Positions 1 through 5,161 of a stretch of 5,483 nucleotides of DNA are shown here, in pieces. Source of the stretch: Desulfotignum sp. (GTDB lineage: Bacteria; Desulfobacterota; Desulfobacteria; Desulfobacterales; Desulfobacteraceae); NCBI GenBank assembly GCA_011390235.1, contig JAABSS010000504.1:1-5483 (forward strand), read 5' to 3'. Both the position numbers and the translations under genes were made by a program. The stretch's first letter is position 1. The number at the start of each line of letters is the position of its first letter. Below the pieces are notes generated by a model. That model worked only from the letters and a program-made list of their open reading frames with translations, had not been told where the DNA came from and did no database searches.

Positions 1-571
1 ATTCCGTACCCAGCATGATAGCATTGCCGTATATGTCGGACATGGTCACATGAATAGCGGCCACATCCGGCCTGATTGTCCGTAATGCACCATATTTTTT
101 CCCGGTAAAAGGGTCAGTGATTTCAGGAATTTTCTGCTTGCAGGGATACTCGTCCGGATAATCGGCCGAACACCATTGCTGATCATTGTGCATACAGACT
201 GTCGATGGTACGAAGGGCCAGTTCATGGCCCCTCCGAAAAACCGCAGGGCCATGGCACCATTGGAATAATCTTCTATGAGCGTGTCACCACTGGAAACTG
301 CGCGGTTGAGCCCGGCTGCAAACCCGTAAACTTCCAACCCGGAGAACCCTACCTCAACCCGGTCCACTGCGCCGACAGCAGCAAGAAGATTGACCTGTTG
401 AGATCCGCAATGGCAGATTACGTTCAGATTTTTACGCTTTTGTTTGACCATTTCCTTTCCAAAAGCAATGGAACATGATCCAACCGGCAGGGCAGCCCCG
501 TTGCAATAGGTCATCCCATCCCATGTATAGTTGGCTACAGCCTCCTGAATTGACAATAGTTTGTTTTGCAC
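1..571 (-). CDS. Family I CoA-transferase, subunit A (GctA-like), 5' part only
   Basis: The first 190 residues of a protein that continues past the left edge; it is too truncated to appear as a complete open frame. My translation starts at a GTG (571-569) with AAGGAG about 7-8 nt upstream. Family I CoA-transferases move CoA from an acyl-CoA to a free carboxylic acid in the cytoplasm. Visible family features are an N-terminal SIQEAVANYTWDGMTY segment (residues 7-22, like the KDAIAKYVxxGD opening of GctA), IEDYSNGAMALRF at 99-111 (compare MEDYSQ in glutaconate CoA-transferase A), DPFTGKKYGALR at 153-164 and RPDVAAIHV..SDIYGN at 167-183. The family is usually ~270-330 aa, so roughly a third to two fifths is missing. 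In GctAB the catalytic glutamate sits in subunit B, which should follow to the left. The fragment is rich in Cys (C23, C33, C53, C55, C126, C134, C144). It is the third leftward gene after the activase and the CobW GTPase, suggesting acid activation in the same pathway. The substrate cannot be read from the sequence. Confidence 0.82.
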   Translation of the reverse strand, partial: MQNKLLSIQEAVANYTWDGMTYCNGAALPVGSCSIAFGKEMVKQKRKNLNVICHCGSQQVNLLAAVGAVDRVEVGFSGLEVYGFAAGLNRAVSSGDTLIEDYSNGAMALRFFGGAMNWPFVPSTVCMHNDQQWCSADYPDEYPCKQKIPEITDPFTGKKYGALRTIRPDVAAIHVTMSDIYGNAIMLGTE

Positions 572-623
572 ACTTACTCTCCTTTCAATACTATAGGTGT
601 CTTTTGTTCTGGATTGATGATAA

Positions 624-652
624 TTTACATTTCATATTTAATTTTCTTTCAA
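624..652 (-). promoter_or_regulatory. Possible sigma-70 type promoter for the CoA-transferase gene
   Basis: On the minus strand, TTGAAA (652-647, 5/6 match to the -35 box) is followed after exactly 17 nt by TGTAAA (629-624, 4/6 match to the -10 box). This lies in the AT-rich 102-bp gap between the CobW gene and the CoA-transferase start and would give a leader of roughly 45 nt. No clear terminator separates the two genes, so read-through from the upstream operon is equally possible. AT-rich gaps produce such matches by chance. Confidence 0.28.
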
Positions 653-673
653 TGCATGAACCCCATTCTTTGT

Positions 674-1702
674 TTAAAAAACCTGATCCGTTCTGCGGCA
701 GGCCTTCATTGAATCGCCGAATGTCTGTAGTTTTCCACTTGATTTTCCCCTTGTTATCAGCTGGCACCGGCTTGGGCCGCGATACTGGATTTCACGTTGA
801 TAAAAAGAACCAGTGGCAAGTTCCATTAAAAACCAGCCGCGATCCGTATGAAATACCCCTTTCGCCCGCACCATTTCTATATCTATTTCAGATGCCGTTT
901 TATCTAACGCCTTGAAAAAAGAACATAATTTTCTATAGATAAATATGGTCCCGGCCGGCCAGGTCCAGCCGGCTTCTTGATATTCTTCCCTGGTTTCAAG
1001 ATCGGTATGCATGTGACCCTTTATGCCCGGCACTGTCTTGTTTTTTTGCGTCGTTTCAACCGGTGCCAGAACTTCCAGCGGCAATTTTCCAAACCGGGTC
1101 GTATGTACGGCAGTTTTGGGGGGATACATGGCCGAGGCTTTTTCCAGAAAGGCTTCGATGGTCTCCTGATCTGCCGTGTCGCAACGGTTGGCCACCAGTA
1201 TGGCAGCCGCATCCACCTGATCTCGGTAAATCGGCATTTTCATCATGGCAGACTGAAGAAACCGAACCGGGTCCACCAATCCAATGACGGGGCGTATGTC
1301 CAACCGGTCAGCCAGGTCAGGGGACTGCAGACAATCCATTATTTCCCCGGGTTTGGCCACGCCGCTGGGTTCAATAATAATGCGGTCCGGCTTGAGGTCA
1401 GTTAAAATATCCGTCATTGTCTGCTGCAGGGCCGCTCCTGCTGTACAGCATATACAACCGCCACTGATCTCCTTCACAGTGAGCGTGGGATGCTCGGATC
1501 CGACAACATCCGCATCCAGACCGATTTGACCCCATTCGTTGATGAGCACCACAATCTGTTCTTTTTCCCCGAGACGCTCCAGCAGATTCAAAATGGCCGT
1601 GGTTTTGCCAACGCCCAGAAATCCGCTGATGATATGAAACGGCACACGGCCCTGATTTTTGCTTTTGGATGAAGTCATTTCCTGACCCATCATTGTCTCC
1701 AT
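674..1702 (-). CDS. CobW/HypB/UreG-family P-loop GTPase (COG0523-type)
   Basis: A 342-aa cytoplasmic GTPase of the G3E family; members act as metallochaperones or in cobalamin cofactor handling. Motifs in order: Walker A GFLGVGKTT at 27-35; LINEWGQIGLDADVV at 53-67, carrying the conserved Asn-Glu after the third strand; the metal-binding GGCICC at 81-86 (Cys83, Cys85, Cys86); IIIEPSGVAKP at 108-118; and a nucleotide-specificity motif ANRCD at 171-175, where Arg replaces the usual Lys of NKxD. A CobW C-terminal domain follows (about 250-320), with RAKGVFHTDRGWFLME at 279-294. The total length is normal. The listed start is the first Met. The sequence begins M-E-T-M-M, and GGAG inside codons 1-2 sits 6 nt before Met5, so translation may begin at Met5, or at Met9 just before the hydrophilic stretch leading to the P-loop. 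It starts 49 bp after the activase stop with no hairpin between, so cotranscription is likely. The neighbour suggests service to a corrinoid or metalloenzyme system, but the metal is unknown. Confidence 0.9.
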   Translation of the reverse strand: METMMGQEMTSSKSKNQGRVPFHIISGFLGVGKTTAILNLLERLGEKEQIVVLINEWGQIGLDADVVGSEHPTLTVKEISGGCICCTAGAALQQTMTDILTDLKPDRIIIEPSGVAKPGEIMDCLQSPDLADRLDIRPVIGLVDPVRFLQSAMMKMPIYRDQVDAAAILVANRCDTADQETIEAFLEKASAMYPPKTAVHTTRFGKLPLEVLAPVETTQKNKTVPGIKGHMHTDLETREEYQEAGWTWPAGTIFIYRKLCSFFKALDKTASEIDIEMVRAKGVFHTDRGWFLMELATGSFYQREIQYRGPSRCQLITRGKSSGKLQTFGDSMKACRRTDQVF

Positions 1703-1751
1703 TACTATTCGAAAGTCACCCTTTTTTATCTCTTACTGGGTGTTTTCAGGT

Positions 1752-3587
1752 TTACACGCCCTGTTCTGAAAAGGCCATGGACGTTACAAACGTTTCATTG
1801 AACTTTGGATGAGTCGCCAGTTCCAGATAGTCCATGCGACGGGCAATGGTTTGTGCCCGTTTACGCTGTGAACGACTGATAAGCGCCGAAAGGGCGCCGG
1901 CTCCGGCGGCATTGCCCACGCTGGTAATGTTTTCCACGGAAACGCCGGGAAACATATTGATACCGCAGGCAGCCACGGGGTCCAGATAATTACCAAATGC
2001 GCCTGCCAGCAGCACTTTTTCCACACGGGGAAGACCCAACTCTGAAAGCAGTAAACTGATCCCGGCATGAATGGCTGCTTTGGCCAATTGGAGATGAGAC
2101 AAATCCTGATGGGTCAACACCAGATCCTGTCCAGTGCCTGTGTTTTCTTTTGTTGCCAGAAGATATTCCCAGCCATCCGTTCCCTCGCGCAGATGCTTAC
2201 AGCGCCGGGCCGGATCAAATCCACCAGAAGGTGTCACAACACCGACTTTGACCAATTCACTGACAAGGGAAACCAATCCGGAACCGCAGATACCCAATGC
2301 AGGTCCATCACCGATCACCCGCAGCACAGGCACCAGGGAATCAGCCGACACACTTACCTGATCCACCGCCCCGGGCGCTCCCCGCAGTCCCCACTTGATA
2401 TGCCCGCCCTCAAAGGCGGGACCAGCGGCGCACGAACAACACAAAAGCCTCTCTGGTGTTGCCAGAACAATTTCTCCGTTGGTGCCCAGGTCCAGGACCA
2501 GGGTCGGTTCAGTCACCTGGTCCGCATCAAGCGCCAGGACTGCTGCCACAGTATCAGCACCCACAAAACCGGCTTTGACCGGAAGCACATGAATCTGTGC
2601 CCCCGGGACTGATTCCGGCAGTATCGGCCGCGCAGATATTTCAACACTATCAGATGTAACAGGTGTATATGGCGCCTGTGCAAGACCGCAAGGATCCAGC
2701 TGCAGAAAAATATGGTGCATGGCCGTGTTTCCCACAAGTACAGTTTCAAAGATATGCCCGGGATGGACCCCTGCCTCCATGCAGGCATCACGGGCAAGTT
2801 CATTGATGCATTCGTGCACCGCCCTGCCTAGTTTTTCCAGGAGGTCACGATCCCGGCACAGCGATATGCGGCTGATGACATCTTCACCCTGTGACACCTG
2901 GGGGTTCATTCCGGCTTTGACCGACAAAACACGTCCCGTCTTCAAATCCACAAGATAGGCGACAATGGTAGTGGTCCCCAGATCAACGGCCAAACCAAGG
3001 CAGTTGGTATCCCACCCGGGACTGATCTCCAGGCAGAGACCGGACATTGTTGTGACGACACTCAATTTGCCGTCAGATCTGTTTATTTTTTCATTCACCC
3101 CCTGCAGCAGAGCCGACGGGAGATTCCATTGGAAATCAGACCCAAGCTGTGCTGCGAGGTTCAATTGTGCAAGGATCCGTTCATGCATTTGATCCGTTTG
3201 TTTCGGTTCGTCTAATGGAACAGACAACTCCCATACGCAGACTTCCGGATCGAAATTCATTTCGTGTTCATACCCGGTCGTCAGTATCACCTGCTGGTGA
3301 AGGCGGCTGTTTTCCGGTACCCATACGTTGACCCCTTCAAGGGCTTTGGTCTGGCACGCCAGCCGATACCCCTTATCTGCATCCGGCCCCAGATAATCGG
3401 CTTCCTCTTTCTCGAGCGGAGAAACGTTTCCCTGCACCTGAACCTTGCAGCTGCCGCAAAGCCCCTTGCCGCCGCAGGTTGCTTCAATACCAACACCGTT
3501 TATCTCGGCCAGCGTGAGCAGACTGTGGTTTTTATCTACCGCTACCCGTCTTCCCATGGGTTGGAATAAAATAATTTCTTCGGGCAT
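1752..3587 (-). CDS. RACo-like ATP-dependent reductive activator of corrinoid proteins ([2Fe-2S] ferredoxin + ASKHA domain)
   Basis: A 611-aa cytoplasmic protein matching the RACo/RamA-type activators, which couple ATP hydrolysis to reduction of inactive Co(II) corrinoid proteins to Co(I). The N-terminal plant-type ferredoxin domain has Cys38, Cys44, Cys47 and Cys78 (C-x5-C-x2-C-x30-C), the classic [2Fe-2S] ligand pattern. A linker/middle region follows (about 95-195). The actin-like ATPase part carries GLAVDLGTTTIVAYL (198-212), NPQVSQGEDVISRI (228-241), VGNTAMHHIFL (285-295), LVLDLGTNGEIVL (363-375), CSCAAGPAFEGGHI (384-397), GICGSGLV (432-439) and VLLAGAFGNYL (525-535). Length fits the family (~600-640 aa). 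The start is secure: an in-frame TGA lies six codons upstream and this is the only ATG after it. The Shine-Dalgarno is weak (AGG, 5 nt spacer). A sigma-54-type promoter match lies about 105-120 bp upstream. It is the first gene of the leftward block. No corrinoid protein or methyltransferase partner is visible, so the target protein is unknown. Confidence 0.92.
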   Translation of the reverse strand: MPEEIILFQPMGRRVAVDKNHSLLTLAEINGVGIEATCGGKGLCGSCKVQVQGNVSPLEKEEADYLGPDADKGYRLACQTKALEGVNVWVPENSRLHQQVILTTGYEHEMNFDPEVCVWELSVPLDEPKQTDQMHERILAQLNLAAQLGSDFQWNLPSALLQGVNEKINRSDGKLSVVTTMSGLCLEISPGWDTNCLGLAVDLGTTTIVAYLVDLKTGRVLSVKAGMNPQVSQGEDVISRISLCRDRDLLEKLGRAVHECINELARDACMEAGVHPGHIFETVLVGNTAMHHIFLQLDPCGLAQAPYTPVTSDSVEISARPILPESVPGAQIHVLPVKAGFVGADTVAAVLALDADQVTEPTLVLDLGTNGEIVLATPERLLCCSCAAGPAFEGGHIKWGLRGAPGAVDQVSVSADSLVPVLRVIGDGPALGICGSGLVSLVSELVKVGVVTPSGGFDPARRCKHLREGTDGWEYLLATKENTGTGQDLVLTHQDLSHLQLAKAAIHAGISLLLSELGLPRVEKVLLAGAFGNYLDPVAACGINMFPGVSVENITSVGNAAGAGALSALISRSQRKRAQTIARRMDYLELATHPKFNETFVTSMAFSEQGV

Positions 3588-3693
3588 AAATACCTGTTGC
3601 TTTCAGTATGGTGCAAAAAAAGAGTTCAATCTTCCTTATCCCCATCCTGTTTTGGAGTTAGATGTTACCGTAACTGCATTTGATTTGTGTTTT

Positions 3694-3709
3694 AGCAAAG
3701 AGTATGCCA
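3694..3709 (-). promoter_or_regulatory. Sigma-54 (-24/-12) promoter candidate for the activase operon
   Basis: The minus strand reads TGGCATACTCTTTGCT from 3709 to 3694. This fits the sigma-54 consensus TGGCAC-N5-TTGCW with one mismatch (T for the last C of the -24 block) and has the required GG-N10-GC spacing (GG at 3708-3707, GC at 3696-3695). Transcription would start near 3683, giving a leader of about 95 nt before the activase ATG. A GTTAC-C-GTAAC palindrome (3664-3674) lies just downstream of that start. Sigma-54 promoters need an enhancer-binding activator. The PAS-domain gene at the right edge is the only regulator candidate in view. Confidence 0.62.
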
Positions 3710-3958
3710 TCAGAATTAAGCCTAATAATTTCAAAATATTACACACAGAAAAATTTTTTGCGGCCGCGATGGTAGGACTTTTATCCATTACAGAAAGGGT
3801 AGGTGGTGTAAAAATGCATCAAATGGTGTTCGACATTCCAAAAATGTGTTCTTATATTCAAGATTAAAAACCATGGGAATGGTAAAATAATTACTTCAGA
3901 GACCAAATAGGATATATAACAGGCGGATGCCACATTTATGATGATTCCGTTTATTTGT

Positions 3959-3974
3959 CGGCATAGGTTTTGCA
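3959..3974 (+). promoter_or_regulatory. Sigma-54 (-24/-12) promoter candidate for the crotonase-like gene
   Basis: The plus strand reads CGGCATAGGTTTTGCA, matching TGGCAC-N5-TTGCW at all but two positions, with GG (3960-3961) and GC (3972-3973) exactly 10 nt apart. It is identical at 11 of 16 positions to the divergent minus-strand match at 3709-3694. The predicted start near 3985 gives a ~200-nt leader before the ATG at 4186, which is long and would place both downstream palindromes inside the transcript. The leading C in place of T weakens the match. Confidence 0.48.
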
Positions 3975-4010
3975 TTCTCGTTTTCCTTTAATATGCGCCG
4001 GAGTGTGAGG

Positions 4011-4027
4011 TCCTTAATTATTAAGGA
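4011..4027. repeat. Perfect 17-bp palindrome, candidate operator
   Basis: TCCTTAAT-T-ATTAAGGA has two perfect 8-bp arms around a single central base. It lies 159 bp upstream of the crotonase-like start and about 25 bp downstream of the predicted sigma-54 transcription start. There is no T-run after it and the arms are AT-rich, so an intrinsic terminator is unlikely. Size and symmetry suit a dimeric repressor or activator site, but the protein that binds is not identifiable. Confidence 0.5.
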
Positions 4028-4071
4028 ATTACGGGGTAGTGGTTGTTATCTATCACTGGTAAGATTTGGCA

Positions 4072-4086
4072 TGAAGATCATCTTCA
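4072..4086. repeat. Perfect 15-bp palindrome, candidate operator
   Basis: TGAAGAT-C-ATCTTCA has perfect 7-bp arms around one base. It sits directly upstream of a consensus TATAAT (4100-4105), in the place a -35 box would occupy. Its sequence differs from the palindrome at 4011-4027, so if both are operators they probably bind different proteins. Confidence 0.45.
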
Positions 4087-4105
4087 AACGATGGTTGCGT
4101 ATAAT
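4077..4105 (+). promoter_or_regulatory. Possible sigma-70 promoter with consensus -10 box
   Basis: TATAAT at 4100-4105 is a perfect -10 hexamer. No good -35 hexamer lies 16-18 bp upstream; that position is taken by the ATCTTCA half of a palindrome, as in an activator-dependent or repressor-blocked promoter. It would start transcription about 75 nt before the ATG of the crotonase-like gene and would be an alternative to the sigma-54 match at 3959-3974. Confidence 0.3.
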
Positions 4106-4127
4106 ATTTATGTAGCTGAATACCCCA

Positions 4128-4154
4128 GTTTTTTAACCAACGGGTTTTTAACCC
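4128..4154 (+). repeat. Imperfect tandem repeat and small hairpin in the leader of the crotonase-like gene
   Basis: GTTTTTTAACC (4128-4138) is followed, after a 3-4 nt spacer, by a near copy inside GGGTT-TTT-AACCC (4142-4154), which can fold into a 5-bp stem with a 3-nt loop. It lies about 20 nt upstream of the Shine-Dalgarno. Its role is unclear; it could affect mRNA stability or translation, or be chance in AT-rich DNA. Confidence 0.3.
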
Positions 4155-4185
4155 TAGTTTCGATTGAGAGAAAAGGAGAACAGCA

Positions 4186-4971
4186 ATGAGTTACGATTCA
4201 ATTCTTTATGAAGAGCAAGGTGAAATCGGTATATTGACCCTGAATATGCCTGAAAAACGGAATGCTCTTGGCCACCATGCTGAAACAGAGATTACAGAAT
4301 GCCTCCAGGATGCCGCAAAAAGGCATGCTGTGAAAGTCATCATCCTTAAAGCCAACGGGGCGGTTTTTTGCGCAGGCCATGACCGCGCAGAGATCCTGAA
4401 CCAGCCGGTAGCCAATATACGAAAACTTTTCCAGACATCCTTTAATTTGATGCGCGCCATCCGTGATGTACCCCAGTGTGTCATAGCCGAGGTTCACGCC
4501 ATCGCAATGGCCGGTGGATGCCATTTGGTTGCGGGCTGCGATCTCATTACTGCTGGAAAGGATAATGCCAAGTTCGGCATGACCGGCTTGATCTACTCTT
4601 ATAATTGCACAACGCCGACCGTTGCTGTCAGCCGGGCTGTCGGACAAAAAAAATGCATGGAAATGCTGATGACCGCCGATCTTTACAGCGCCCAGGAAAG
4701 TCTGGAAATGGGCCTGATCAATAAAGTTTTCGAGGATAATCAACTGCACGAAAAAACCATGGAACTGGCCAAACATATTTGTAAATCAAGCAAATATGCC
4801 ATTTACATGTCTAAACAAAACTTTTATGCCCAGGTGGAAATGACAGAACCGCAGGCATATGTTTTCGCAAAGGAAATGATGGCCCAGCAAGGGATAAGTG
4901 TTAATGCCATCGAAGGCTTCACTGCTTTTATCGAAAAAAGGGAACCTGTCTGGAATGATGACACTTTTTAA
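4186..4971 (+). CDS. Crotonase-superfamily protein, ECHDC3-like, without canonical catalytic glutamates
   Basis: A complete 261-aa protein of the enoyl-CoA hydratase/isomerase fold, with normal family length. The ATG has a strong AGGAG (4174-4178) 7 nt upstream. MPEKRNALG (21-29) and FCAGHDRAEI (61-70) supply the CoA-binding region and first oxyanion-hole segment. HAIAMAGGCHLVAGCDLITA (104-123) supplies the second, with its Gly kept. AKFGMTGLIYSYNCTTPTVAVSRAVG spans 128-153, and the usual turn ISAQEALxxGL appears as YSAQESLEMGL (167-177). In classical hydratases two glutamates activate water, in GGCEL and in FGQPE. Here they align by eye with His113 and Gly134. The AGHD, AGGC.LVA.CD and STP-like (TTP) motifs resemble ECHDC3-type relatives, which also lack these residues. 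Ordinary crotonyl-CoA hydration is therefore unlikely. It could be an isomerase, a hydrolase or another CoA-ester enzyme. The context with a CoA-transferase and corrinoid activase suggests acyl-CoA catabolism. Confidence 0.88.
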   Translation: MSYDSILYEEQGEIGILTLNMPEKRNALGHHAETEITECLQDAAKRHAVKVIILKANGAVFCAGHDRAEILNQPVANIRKLFQTSFNLMRAIRDVPQCVIAEVHAIAMAGGCHLVAGCDLITAGKDNAKFGMTGLIYSYNCTTPTVAVSRAVGQKKCMEMLMTADLYSAQESLEMGLINKVFEDNQLHEKTMELAKHICKSSKYAIYMSKQNFYAQVEMTEPQAYVFAKEMMAQQGISVNAIEGFTAFIEKREPVWNDDTF

Positions 4972-5050
4972 TTCATAATACCCATCTTAAAATAATAGCG
5001 ATGACCAATTTGGGGACTTTTGGTTTTTGGTAATAATTAAAGTATTGCCG

Positions 5051-5113
5051 TTGACAACACGATCCTTTGAGTCAATTTGGTGTCAATCTGCAAACAGCTG
5101 TTGCAGATTGACA
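5051..5113. promoter_or_regulatory. Cluster of four TTGAC/GTCAA half-sites upstream of the PAS-protein gene
   Basis: TTGAC or its complement GTCAA occurs at 5051-5055, 5071-5075, 5082-5086 and 5108-5112. Two copies are part of a longer shared element, GTCAATTTG (5071-5079) and GTCAATCTG (5082-5090), set 11 bp apart, about one helical turn and in the same direction. The last is the mirrored half of the long palindrome. This resembles an array of sites for a cooperative DNA-binding protein. TTGACA copies at 5051 and 5108 could also serve as -35 boxes, but no good -10 box follows either. Confidence 0.4.
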
Positions 5114-5115
5114 CC
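5079..5115. repeat. Perfect 15-bp inverted repeat with 7-nt centre, candidate operator
   Basis: The left arm GGTGTCAATCTGCAA (5079-5093) is exactly complementary to the right arm TTGCAGATTGACACC (5101-5115) around ACAGCTG. No T-run follows in either direction, so an intrinsic terminator is unlikely. It ends 22-46 bp before the possible starts of the PAS-protein gene, an expected place for an autoregulatory operator. Arms of this length without a mismatch are very unlikely by chance. Confidence 0.7.
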
Positions 5116-5161
5116 GATACATGTTAGAGTATGTGACATGAATAAAGGATCAAATGTGATA

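Larger units (their letters stand above)
3588..4185. other. Divergent intergenic region with regulatory elements
   Basis: About 600 bp separate the two divergent transcription units. From left to right I see the leader of the activase operon, with an 11-bp palindrome GTTAC-C-GTAAC at 3664-3674; a minus-strand sigma-54 match at 3694-3709; an AT-rich stretch interrupted by GCGGCCGC at about 3760-3767; a plus-strand sigma-54 match at 3959-3974; and two palindromes plus a TATAAT box before the crotonase-like gene. The part between the two sigma-54 matches (about 3710-3958) would be the natural place for activator and IHF sites. I found only a weak ACCAT-GGGA-ATGGT repeat (3870-3883) there and no repeated activator motif. 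No convincing protein gene is present; two short open frames are discussed under the rejected items and findings. Confidence 0.6.

Noticed and set aside
475..915. Plus-strand open frame of 146 codons
   Set aside because: It runs antisense to the starts and ends of the CoA-transferase and CobW genes, with low-complexity composition and no recognisable domain.
3445..3867. Plus-strand open frame of 140 codons running across the activase start into the intergenic region
   Set aside because: The first third lies antisense to the start of the activase gene. The remainder (about 93 codons after 3588) matches no family I recognise and has no ribosome site or suitable ATG of its own after 3588. It also covers the minus-strand sigma-54 match. 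It could be a remnant of a decayed gene, but I cannot support that.
4066..4082. TTGGCAT at 4066 as a third sigma-54 -24 box
   Set aside because: The position 10 nt after the GG is AT instead of GC, so the essential -12 element is missing.
3900..4185. Cobalamin riboswitch in the divergent region, expected near B12-related genes
   Set aside because: GCCAC occurs once (about 3929-3933), but I see no full B12 box or the surrounding paired structure, and the adjacent downstream gene is not a B12 gene.
4198..4776. Minus-strand open frame of 192 codons inside the crotonase-like gene
   Set aside because: It is a shadow of the well-supported crotonase-superfamily gene on the other strand; its translation shows no family features.
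5004..5028. Possible terminator after the crotonase-like gene (ACCAA ... TTGGT followed by a short T-run)
   Set aside because: The stem is only 5 bp with few G-C pairs and an 11-nt loop, and the T-run is short. It is too weak to call.
5108..5136. TTGACA at 5108-5113 as a -35 box for the PAS-protein gene
   Set aside because: The best -10 at suitable spacing (TATGTG, 5130-5135) matches only 3 of 6 positions, and the TTGACA is explained by the palindrome arm.
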